Below, in pieces: positions 1 through 4,971 of a stretch of 5,633 nt of DNA. This stretch comes from JBFJVD01 sp041624375 (GTDB lineage Bacteria; Chloroflexota; Anaerolineae; Anaerolineales; E44-bin32). The translations under genes and the position numbers were made by a program. How positions within the stretch are numbered: position 1 is the first letter of the stretch; the number at the start of each line of letters is the position of its first letter. The stretch spans positions 1-5,633 of the forward strand of contig JBFJVD010000195.1 of assembly GCA_041624375.1 (NCBI GenBank), given 5' to 3'. A model generated the notes under the pieces. It searched no databases, had not been told where the DNA came from, and saw only the letters and a list, made by a program, of their open reading frames with translations.

Positions 1-482
1 GGGCTGGTGAGGTGGCTGATGAACACCGCCCGGGTGCGCTCCGTCACGCCCGACCAGACCGCCTCGACCACGTCTTGCGGAGCGTTCACGGGCAATGGAA
101 TCGGGCGGCGGATGTAGCTGGCGCCGGCCTTCTGGCAAAGAAAGCGCCAGGTGCGGTCCAGTGCGCCATATTCGTGGTCCGTCGACAAGATCTCGTCGCC
201 GGGCCTGAGTTCCAGGCTGCGCGCGACCATGTTGACGGCCGTGGTTGGATTGGGGAAATAGACGACTTCGTCTGCGCCGCAGTTGAGGTAGCTGGCGAGC
301 GCCGCCCGGGCTTCGGCCATCAGCTCGACGATGCGGCGTTGAAAGAAGCGCACGGGCTGACGCTCGAGCTCGCGCTGCCAGCGCTGGTACACGTCAAAAA
401 CAGGTTTGGGGCAGGCGCCAAATGAGCCGTGATTCAGGAAAACGGCGTCCGGGTCGAGCAGGAATTGGCTGCGCAGGTTCAT
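1..482 (-). CDS. Class V aminotransferase-fold PLP enzyme, isopenicillin-N-epimerase-like (C-terminus outside window)
   Basis: This is the N-terminal part (160 complete residues) of a fold-type I PLP-dependent enzyme. The start is the ATG at 480-482, and the frame stays open to the left edge. Seen: the opening motif FLNHGSFGACP (residues 15-25), which is characteristic of the isopenicillin-N-epimerase/CefD-like branch of class V aminotransferases; PNPTTAVN (78-85), where the PLP phosphate-binding loop is expected; and TDHEYGA (101-107), a conserved active-site segment. The Schiff-base lysine lies further downstream and cannot be checked. Members of this branch include epimerases, cysteine desulfurase-like lyases and ergothioneine-type C-S lyases, so the substrate cannot be named. 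The start is 27 bases after the stop of the M24 peptidase gene, so the two are probably co-transcribed. The Shine-Dalgarno is weak: only a GGGAAG about 12 bases upstream, lying inside a palindrome. Family assignment is firm; the precise reaction is unknown. Confidence 0.9.
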   Translation of the reverse strand, partial: MNLRSQFLLDPDAVFLNHGSFGACPKPVFDVYQRWQRELERQPVRFFQRRIVELMAEARAALASYLNCGADEVVYFPNPTTAVNMVARSLELRPGDEILSTDHEYGALDRTWRFLCQKAGASYIRRPIPLPVNAPQDVVEAVWSGVTERTRAVFISHLTS

Positions 483-492
483 CGTTGATGGG

Positions 493-507
493 AGCTTCCC
501 GGAAGCT
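493..507. repeat. 15-bp perfect palindrome between peptidase and aminotransferase genes
   Basis: AGCTTCC and GGAAGCT flank one central base, forming a 7-bp inverted repeat in the 27-base spacer just upstream of the aminotransferase start. In the minus-strand mRNA it overlaps the only weak ribosome-binding candidate (GGGAAG). It could be a protein-binding site or a minor structural element. A one-base loop cannot form a full hairpin, so the RNA stem would be shortened. It may also be chance. No T-tract follows, so it does not look like a terminator. Confidence 0.3.
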
Positions 508-509
508 TA

Positions 510-1712
510 TTACGGTTCAATCAGCCGTAGCTCTGTCTGCGGCTCGCTGAGCCATTCAATGCCCTCCTCTGTAACGAGAACATTCTCTTCCAGGTAGACC
601 CAGCCTCGGCCCTCGACCGGTGCGCCAAGCTCGACAGCAAAGACGTTACCGGCTTCCACCCTGCCATACGGAGTCTGCCCGTAGCGGTCCCAGCGGGGGC
701 CGAGCACCGTCGCCCCGTCGTGCGCAACGCGACCGATATGGTGGCCGAACGCGTGCTTGTAGTCCGGCAGGCCATGTTCGCGCAGGGTGGTGCGGGCGAT
801 TTCGTCGACTTGCCATCCCTGATTCCCCGGGCGCAGCGCTGCGGCGCCGGCTACCAGGGCGGCACGCACGCCTTCCCACACGCGCAGCGCCGATTCGGGC
901 GGTGCGCTTGCACCCGGCTCGAGCACATACCACATCCGTTGAATGTCGGAGCAGAAGCCGTCCTGGCGGATGCCGAAATCGAAGTGCACCAGGTGACCCG
1001 GCTCGATTCGCAGATCACTTGGCGCCGCATGGCCGATCTGCGACTCGGGTCCGGTGTTGACGAGTGGATTCATGTTCCAATCCCAGGCCGTGCCCAGCCC
1101 GAGCTCGCGCAGCCGGCCGTGGAGGTAGTCGGCCAGTTCGCGCTCGCTCACCCCCGGCCGGATCCGTTCGCCGACCTCATCATAGAGCTGCTCCGTCGTT
1201 TCGATGGCCTGCCGGATCAGCGCCACTTCGCTGGATGACTTGCGGCCGCGCAAGCTGGCCAAAAACGCCTCCGCAGGGACCATCCGGCCGGCTTCGATCC
1301 CTGCCTCAGACAGGATCGATTCGAGCAGCTGCCGCATGCCGCTCGTCAGCCCATCGGCGGCCGGATCGTTCTGCGATGTATTGACAGCCAACGAAGCGGG
1401 CTGTAGCCGTGCCAGCGCTTCCACCAGCGCCGGCCGGATCGACTCGTCGTAGCCGATCACGTCCGAGTAGGCCTCCAGCCGCTCGACGTTGTCGGCGTCG
1501 TAGCGGCCGACGATGGCGATCGCCTGCCCGCTGCGCGGGATGAGGAACGCCGACTGCCAGGTGACGTCATAGGGATAGATCAGCTCAAGCGCAGGATCTC
1601 GGGTGAGGCTGGTCTCGCGAACAAAGACCAACCAGAGATCCAGGTCGTGGTCCGCCAGCAGCGGCGGCGCCTGGGCCAGCTTTTCACGCACAATTTCAGC
1701 AGCACGGATCAT
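510..1712 (-). CDS. M24-family metallopeptidase (Xaa-Pro aminopeptidase/dipeptidase-like)
   Basis: A 400-aa 'pita-bread' metallopeptidase, predicted cytoplasmic, likely cleaving N-terminal residues next to proline or short peptides with two divalent metals. Residues 1 to about 155 form the creatinase/prolidase-type N-terminal domain, and about 160-395 the catalytic M24 domain. All five expected metal ligands are visible: D245 (HFDFG), D256 (SDIQ), H324 (FGHHIG), E361 (AVELG) and E375 (LEEN). H331 in the following AHDG fits the usual second active-site histidine. The length is normal for the family. The start at 1712 was chosen over upstream in-frame codons because AAAGGAG (1723-1729) lies 10 bases before it and MIRAAEI begins the conserved domain; the 58 upstream codons resemble non-coding, proline/arginine-rich translation. 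It follows the alarmone hydrolase by 94 bases and precedes the aminotransferase by 27 bases. Creatinase-like non-peptidase members exist, so the substrate is not certain. Confidence 0.93.
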   Translation of the reverse strand: MIRAAEIVREKLAQAPPLLADHDLDLWLVFVRETSLTRDPALELIYPYDVTWQSAFLIPRSGQAIAIVGRYDADNVERLEAYSDVIGYDESIRPALVEALARLQPASLAVNTSQNDPAADGLTSGMRQLLESILSEAGIEAGRMVPAEAFLASLRGRKSSSEVALIRQAIETTEQLYDEVGERIRPGVSERELADYLHGRLRELGLGTAWDWNMNPLVNTGPESQIGHAAPSDLRIEPGHLVHFDFGIRQDGFCSDIQRMWYVLEPGASAPPESALRVWEGVRAALVAGAAALRPGNQGWQVDEIARTTLREHGLPDYKHAFGHHIGRVAHDGATVLGPRWDRYGQTPYGRVEAGNVFAVELGAPVEGRGWVYLEENVLVTEEGIEWLSEPQTELRLIEP

Positions 1713-1722
1713 CGATAGAGGT

Positions 1723-1729
1723 CTCCTTT
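1723..1729 (-). promoter_or_regulatory. Ribosome binding site of the M24 peptidase gene
   Basis: Read on the minus strand, AAAGGAG stands 10 bases before the ATG at 1710-1712. It is the strongest Shine-Dalgarno of the leftward run and fixes the internal start, giving 400 residues instead of 458. Having its own strong site in a 94-base gap implies translation independent of the preceding gene. Confidence 0.7.
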
Positions 1730-1773
1730 CTCGTCCGAAGATGCCGGGGCAGGGATCGCGCCGGGCTGGGAAT

Positions 1774-1793
1774 CGGAGACTCCCGGAGACTTC
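1774..1793. repeat. Two-copy 10-bp tandem repeat between hydrolase and peptidase genes
   Basis: CGGAGACTCC is followed directly by CGGAGACTTC, so two 10-base units agree at nine positions. They sit in the 94-base gap between the alarmone hydrolase stop (1807) and the peptidase start (1712). The period is close to one DNA turn, which would suit a protein-binding site. With only two short copies, chance is the default explanation. Confidence 0.3.
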
Positions 1794-1806
1794 GCCTGCG
1801 CGCGGA

Positions 1807-2358
1807 TCATGATAGTTTGCGGCGCGCCGCGGCGGCAGCCTCGTCGAAGGTGTCTTCGAGGGCCGGATGGGTACCACGCAGCGCATCGATCACCTGGCTC
1901 GACCAGTCGACATACTCCCGCTGACGGTCTAGGGACCATCCGACCGGGGGGGTGTTTGCCAGGTCCTGAAGATTGCAGATCTTGTCGGCCAGCTTGACCA
2001 GCCGCGCCGCGTACGATGCCCCACCGGCGCGCTCGATTTGGCCCCGCTTCCGTTCTTCCTTGGGCAGGCTCTTGTCGTCGGTGACCTCGGCGACGATTGC
2101 TTGCACCGCGCGGCCGAAAGCCGCCTCGACCTCGGCGGGCGTTGTGGCGGTGTCTTCCACCGTGTCGTGCAGGGCGGCTGCGGCGAGGGTCGCCGCGTCA
2201 CGCACACCACCCACCTCCCAGAGCAGGTTCACCACACAGAGCAAGTGGTTAATGTAGGGGGTCGCTGAGTCGTCTTTGCGCCGCTGGTCACGGTGGCGGT
2301 CAGCGGCGTAGCGCAGAGCCCGGAGAAGGACCCCGATGTCTTCGGAGGGATCGCTCAT
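1807..2358 (-). CDS. MESH1/HDDC3-type HD-domain (p)ppGpp hydrolase (small alarmone hydrolase)
   Basis: A 183-aa single-domain HD phosphohydrolase. Its size and motifs match the MESH1 (HDDC3) family, small homologues of the SpoT hydrolase domain that remove the 3'-pyrophosphate of ppGpp using Mn2+; animal MESH1 also acts on NADPH. Seen: RHRDQRRKD (21-29), TPYINH (33-38), LHDTVEDT (63-70), EVTDDK (91-96) and KLADKICNL (122-130). Expected metal and catalytic residues are all present: H38, H64, D65, E68, D69, D125 and N129. No synthetase, TGS or ACT domain exists, so it should only degrade alarmone. The ATG at 2356-2358 was chosen because it immediately precedes the domain and lies 10 bases after the ankyrin stop; a longer in-frame reading would overlap the whole ankyrin gene and has no homology. 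No clear Shine-Dalgarno precedes it, which favours coupling to ankyrin translation. The family is confident; the in vivo substrate is inferred. Confidence 0.92.
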   Translation of the reverse strand: MSDPSEDIGVLLRALRYAADRHRDQRRKDDSATPYINHLLCVVNLLWEVGGVRDAATLAAAALHDTVEDTATTPAEVEAAFGRAVQAIVAEVTDDKSLPKEERKRGQIERAGGASYAARLVKLADKICNLQDLANTPPVGWSLDRQREYVDWSSQVIDALRGTHPALEDTFDEAAAAARRKLS

Positions 2359-2368
2359 GCCGCGCGGT

Positions 2369-2773
2369 TCAGTCTGGCGGAAGGGATTCGAGGTAGCGCA
2401 GCACAGGCTCGGCCTCAGCGCCGCCCATCTTTGCGTGCAGCGCAAGCGGGATCCCGTGGGGGCCGCGGACATGGCGCGTCTCGGGAAAGCCGTCGAGCAC
2501 CGCCTGAACGATATGGAGTTTGCCGAGCATCGCCGCGGCAAATAGATCGATGCGGCTGCCGTTGGCAAGCAGAAAGAGCGCGATATCGCGCCGACCCATG
2601 TGTGCAGCGGCACCGAGACCGGTCTCCCAGTCACCGCCGCCCCAGTCCCAGGCGGCATTGGCCAGCGCGGGTTCTTGGTGCAGCAGCGTACGGACACGTT
2701 CGAGATCGCTGTGCGCCTGGCGCACGAATTCTTCGACCATCTCTGCGGCGAGCGGCGGCGGCTTTTCCGTCAT
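2369..2773 (-). CDS. Small ankyrin-repeat protein
   Basis: A 134-aa cytoplasmic protein and the first gene of the leftward run. Residues 10-45 are a predicted helical leader (MVEEFVRQAHSDLERVRTLL) ending in a tryptophan/glycine-rich DWGGGDWE (43-50). Ankyrin-like helix-turn-helix units follow at about 50-72 (GLGAAAHMGRRDIALFLLANG) and 74-105 (DLFAAAMLGKLHIVQAVL), with a degenerate third unit at about 106-131. Short bacterial ankyrin proteins with this WDWGGGDWE-type segment form a recognisable family, but no enzymatic role is known to me; ankyrin repeats usually bind other proteins. The start is well supported by AGGAG six bases upstream. No signal peptide or membrane segment is visible. The stop falls 10 bases before the alarmone hydrolase start, so the products may act together or simply be co-expressed. 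Function unknown. Confidence 0.88.
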   Translation of the reverse strand: MTEKPPPLAAEMVEEFVRQAHSDLERVRTLLHQEPALANAAWDWGGGDWETGLGAAAHMGRRDIALFLLANGSRIDLFAAAMLGKLHIVQAVLDGFPETRHVRGPHGIPLALHAKMGGAEAEPVLRYLESLPPD

Positions 2774-2779
2774 GTAGAT

Positions 2780-2784
2780 CTCCT
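2780..2784 (-). promoter_or_regulatory. Ribosome binding site of the ankyrin gene
   Basis: AGGAG on the minus strand (within AGAGGAG, 2780-2786) lies six bases before the ATG at 2771-2773. The spacing is ideal and supports both the start and the idea that ribosomes enter the operon here. Confidence 0.7.
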
Positions 2785-2813
2785 CTACCGCTCAGGTGAA
2801 GAAGCGCGCGGCG

Positions 2814-2842
2814 TTGTACAATCGGAGCGGCCACCTTATCTT
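2814..2842 (+). promoter_or_regulatory. Possible sigma-70-like promoter for the zinc-ribbon gene, in the divergent spacer
   Basis: TTGTAC (2814-2819) and TATCTT (2837-2842) are separated by exactly 17 bases, 54 bases before the zinc-ribbon ATG. Matches to the consensus are only three and four of six. The spacer 2774-2896 must hold start signals for both divergent genes, which makes a promoter here plausible. For the leftward operon I found only poor candidates, such as TTGGCC upstream of GATAAG on the minus strand. In GC-rich phyla the consensus may not apply. Confidence 0.25.
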
Positions 2843-2896
2843 ACCCGCTTCGCCGTGGCCAAACTGTGTCCCGGTCGCACCGAGACAGGCGAGCCT

Positions 2897-3268
2897 ATGG
2901 ACCCTGAATTGAGATGCCCGAAATGCGGGGCTGTCAACGCGGCGGACGCCGAAGTCTGCGTTCGCTGCCGCGAGCCACTCACCCCGATCAGCGCGGTCCT
3001 CAGCCGTCACGAGCGAGGCGGCTCGGCGCGCTGGCTGGAGCAGGTCCGCCTCACCGCCGGGGAGCTGAAGGAGAAGAGCGCGCAGGCCTCCGAAGAGCGG
3101 CTGTCGGAGTTCCGGGAGCTGGATCGGCGCCGTGAACAAGGCTGGGCGGAAGCGGACGCGCGGCAAAAGGCCAAAGACCGCCGCATGATCTTGATCGTCT
3201 TCGCGGCGCTGCTCCTGTTTCTTGGATTTCTCTGCGGCGCCGGCATCCTGGCGCTTCTGCAAGCCTGA
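2897..3268 (+). CDS. Zinc-ribbon protein with charged linker and C-terminal membrane anchor
   Basis: A 123-aa protein of unknown function. Seen: an N-terminal zinc ribbon with C7-P-K-C10 and C21-V-R-C24, of the zf-ribbon type common in small bacterial membrane proteins; a strongly charged, Glu/Arg/Lys-rich and probably helical segment at about 45-96; then one hydrophobic stretch at about 97-120 (ILIVFAALLLFLGF and onward) ending three residues from the C-terminus. KAKDRR just before the hydrophobic part predicts the ribbon and helix to be cytoplasmic and the protein tail-anchored. The ATG at 2897-2899 was chosen because it directly precedes the ribbon; the frame is open further upstream but that stretch overlaps the divergent ankyrin gene. 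A GTG at 2855-2857 would add 14 residues. The Shine-Dalgarno is poor (AGGCGAG). It is divergent from the ankyrin operon and 158 bases before the VOC gene. It could serve as an adaptor or membrane scaffold; this is inference. Confidence 0.8.
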   Translation: MDPELRCPKCGAVNAADAEVCVRCREPLTPISAVLSRHERGGSARWLEQVRLTAGELKEKSAQASEERLSEFRELDRRREQGWAEADARQKAKDRRMILIVFAALLLFLGFLCGAGILALLQA

Positions 3269-3334
3269 CGGCTGCGTTCACCCCGAGCACCAGACCCGCA
3301 CGCGCCCACCGATACCTTCCCGCAGCGTGCGTTG

Positions 3335-3347
3335 GGCCGAGTCGGCC
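3335..3347. repeat. Short GC-rich inverted repeat after the zinc-ribbon gene
   Basis: GGCCGA and TCGGCC surround a single base in the 158-base spacer between the zinc-ribbon and VOC genes; as RNA this gives a five-pair stem with a three-base loop. No T-run follows, so it is a poor intrinsic terminator candidate. The rest of the spacer (3269-3426) shows no convincing promoter or open frame. Confidence 0.25.
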
Positions 3348-3415
3348 AGGGCTTGAGGGCGGTCTAAGGGATATCGGCTTTGCCCTCGCTGTGAAACGTT
3401 GAGGTTGAGCGAGAG

Positions 3416-3421
3416 AGGAAG
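3416..3421 (+). promoter_or_regulatory. Ribosome binding site of the VOC gene
   Basis: AGGAAG, within GAGAGGAAG, stands five bases before the ATG at 3427-3429. It supports this start and excludes the need for an upstream one. Confidence 0.6.
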
Positions 3422-3426
3422 ACGCA

Positions 3427-3786
3427 ATGCTGGTGGGGCTGGACCACATTCAGATTGCCATCCCGCCCGGTTCGGAGGAGGAGGCCCGCCGCTTCTATGG
3501 CGGGCTGCTGGGCTTGAAGGAAGTTCCCAAGCCGGAGGCGTTGCGGCGCCGCGGGGGCTGCTGGTTCGTGGGGCCCGGGATCGAGCTTCATCTTGGGGTC
3601 GAAGATCCACATGTTCCAGCACGAAAAGCACATCCTGCGTTTCGGGTCGCAGACCTCGATGCGCTCCGCAGCCAGCTCGAAGGGGCCGGGGTGACGACCG
3701 TCAGCGATGAACTGCGGCCGCGGGTCCGGCGATTCTACGCCTATGATCCAAGCGGCAACCGTCTCGAATTCGTCGAGCTCGATTGA
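3427..3786 (+). CDS. Glyoxalase/bleomycin-resistance/dioxygenase (VOC) superfamily protein
   Basis: A 119-aa single-domain vicinal-oxygen-chelate protein, cytoplasmic, containing the usual two beta-alpha-beta-beta-beta modules. Seen: LDHIQIAIP (5-13) opening module one with H7; EARRFYGGLLGL (19-30), the typical first-module helix and loop; IELHLGV (52-58) with H55; HPAFRVADLDAL (69-80) opening module two with H69; and FYAYDPSGNRLEFVEL (103-118) with E114. The likely metal positions H7, H69 and E114 are intact, with H55 near the remaining site, so a metal-dependent enzyme is possible. Substrates across this superfamily range from methylglyoxal-glutathione to antibiotics and catechols, and nothing here decides between them. 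Length is normal for a one-domain member. It converges on the aldo/keto reductase gene with 50 bases between the stops; both families often handle reactive carbonyls, but a joint role is only a suggestion. Confidence 0.9.
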   Translation: MLVGLDHIQIAIPPGSEEEARRFYGGLLGLKEVPKPEALRRRGGCWFVGPGIELHLGVEDPHVPARKAHPAFRVADLDALRSQLEGAGVTTVSDELRPRVRRFYAYDPSGNRLEFVELD

Positions 3787-3804
3787 AGGAATCTTGTGGC
3801 TGGT

Positions 3805-3831
3805 GATCGCCGATCGGAAGGGTGCCCTTCC
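3805..3831. terminator. Possible bidirectional terminator (two abutting inverted repeats) between convergent genes
   Basis: The 50-base convergent spacer holds GATCG-C-CGATC (3805-3815) directly followed by GGAAGGG-TG-CCCTTCC (3816-3831). The second can fold as six pairs with a GTGC loop in either transcript. Its place between the VOC stop (3786) and the reductase stop (3837) is where a shared terminator is expected. No T-tract follows on either strand, so if it terminates, it is not the classical intrinsic type. Confidence 0.45.
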
Positions 3832-3836
3832 CTCCG

Positions 3837-4829
3837 TTAGCGAATGCCGAAATTGACCTCGGTGGCTTCCTCATTGCGGTCAGTAGCGGAAGGCGGAGAC
3901 GGAGAGAATGCCGAGATCTCGTCGCGTAGCTCGACCGTCATCTCGACCTCGGCTGCCTTGAGGGAGCCTTCAAGCTGCTCGAGATTGCGGGCGCCAATAA
4001 TCGGGGCCGTGACGGCCGGATGGGATTTCACCCAGGCGACGGCCAGGGTGGCGGGTTCATAGCCACGCTCACGGGCGAATTCGCTGAACCGCTCGGCCGC
4101 TGCGTACATCCATGCATCCCCGTAGCGCACCTGGTAGATCTCGTTCTCGACCAGCCGTCCCTGGTCCGGCCGGCGTTCTATCCCATATTTGCCCGTAAGG
4201 ATCCCGCCGGCCAGTGGGCTGTACGGTGTGACGGCCAGACCAGCGTCCTCGGCCAGTGGCAGGATTTCGACCTCTGCCTGGCGCTTCAGCAGGTTGTACA
4301 TGGGCTGCAGCACCTCGAGCCGCGCCCAACCACGGGCGGCGGAGAAGCCAAGCGCCTTGGCCGTCTGCCAGGCGGCGAAGTTGCTGGCAGCCGGGTACAA
4401 GATCTTCCCCGCCCGTACCAGGTCGTCAAGCGCACGAAGCGTCTCTTCCAGCGGGGTGACGTCGTCAAAGCGGTGCAGGAAATAGACGTCAAGATAGTCG
4501 GTTTTCAACCGGCGCAGACTCGCTTCAACCGCGGCCCGCAGGTGCTTGCGCGAGGTGCCACGCGCGTTGACGTCGCTTCCGGTCGGGAAGTAGGCCTTGC
4601 TGGCGAGGACGATTTCGTCGCGCTCGGAAGCGATCAGTTCGCCCAACAGCTCCTCGGAGCGACCGCCGGTGTAGACATCGGCCGTATCGAAAAAGTTGAT
4701 CCCGGCCTCACGACAGCGGTGATACATGGCACGTGAGGTCTCGTCATCCGCATCCCCGCCGAAGGACATGGTGCCGTAGCAGAGCGTCGAAACCATGGTT
4801 CCGGTGGATCCTAGCTGAACGTACTCCAT
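3837..4829 (-). CDS. Aldo/keto reductase, NADPH-dependent
   Basis: A 330-aa (alpha/beta)8-barrel oxidoreductase that should reduce aldehydes or ketones with NADPH in the cytoplasm. The catalytic tetrad is complete: D48 (FFDTAD), Y53 (DVYTGG), K78 (ASKAY) and H119 (YFLHR). Other family marks are GINFFDTADVY at 43-53, YLDVYFLHR at 112-120, SNF at 149-151, TPYSPLAGGILTGKY at 201-215 and the cofactor segment IIGARNLEQLEGSL at 277-290. Length and order fit the bacterial general aldo/keto reductases of the YajO/AKR11-12 sort; the substrate is not predictable. The ATG at 4827-4829 begins the canonical MEYVQLGSTG and has AGGGAG five bases upstream. The frame stays open to 5102, with an in-frame ATG at 4931 and GTG at 4922, so an N-terminal extension of up to 34 residues cannot be wholly excluded. 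It lies 142 bases after the methyltransferase and may have its own promoter. Confidence 0.93.
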   Translation of the reverse strand: MEYVQLGSTGTMVSTLCYGTMSFGGDADDETSRAMYHRCREAGINFFDTADVYTGGRSEELLGELIASERDEIVLASKAYFPTGSDVNARGTSRKHLRAAVEASLRRLKTDYLDVYFLHRFDDVTPLEETLRALDDLVRAGKILYPAASNFAAWQTAKALGFSAARGWARLEVLQPMYNLLKRQAEVEILPLAEDAGLAVTPYSPLAGGILTGKYGIERRPDQGRLVENEIYQVRYGDAWMYAAAERFSEFARERGYEPATLAVAWVKSHPAVTAPIIGARNLEQLEGSLKAAEVEMTVELRDEISAFSPSPPSATDRNEEATEVNFGIR

Positions 4830-4834
4830 GAGAT

Positions 4835-4840
4835 CTCCCT
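4835..4840 (-). promoter_or_regulatory. Ribosome binding site of the aldo/keto reductase gene
   Basis: AGGGAG on the minus strand lies five bases before the ATG at 4827-4829, supporting the 330-residue form over the longer in-frame alternatives. The upstream spacer up to 4971 shows no promoter that I would defend. Confidence 0.6.
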
Positions 4841-4971
4841 CGATCCTTGCGCGGCTGCGCTCAATGTCATCCTGCCCTTCGAAGTACGCGTCGGACTGCG
4901 CCTTGACCAGCAGAGTCCTCACGGCCCACATGGGCACAGACTGTTCCGCAACGGACTTACCCCAACCCAAG

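Noticed and set aside
12..425. Plus-strand open frame of 137 residues over the left edge
   Set aside because: It is antisense to the class V aminotransferase, which has clear family motifs on the minus strand; the plus-strand translation shows no domain.
720..1238. Plus-strand open frame of 172 residues inside the peptidase region
   Set aside because: Antisense to the catalytic domain of the M24 peptidase; long antisense frames are expected in GC-rich genes, and no motif is seen.
1713..1886. N-terminal extension of the M24 peptidase to 458 residues
   Set aside because: The extension overlaps the end of the hydrolase gene, is low-complexity Arg/Pro-rich, and the internal ATG has a strong Shine-Dalgarno.
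1807..2358. toxSAS-type toxin-antitoxin module
   Set aside because: Only the hydrolase side is present; neither neighbour resembles a small alarmone synthetase, so a module cannot be claimed from this window.
2359..2697. N-terminal extension of the alarmone hydrolase to 296 residues
   Set aside because: It would overlap most of the ankyrin gene in another frame, and the added Arg/Pro/Ser-rich residues resemble no domain; the 183-residue form matches the normal MESH1 length.
2293..2799. Plus-strand open frame of 168 residues across the ankyrin and hydrolase genes
   Set aside because: Arg/Ser/Pro-rich translation without domains, antisense to two genes with recognisable families.
2600..2896. 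N-terminal extension of the zinc-ribbon protein by 99 residues
   Set aside because: It runs antisense through the start of the ankyrin gene, and the ribbon begins directly after the ATG at 2897.
3269..3426. Sigma-70 promoter for the VOC gene (TTGAGG at 3353-3358 as -35)
   Set aside because: No acceptable -10 element is found at 15-19 bases from it.
4020..4736. Plus-strand open frame of 238 residues
   Set aside because: Entirely antisense to the aldo/keto reductase with its complete catalytic tetrad; no family signal of its own.
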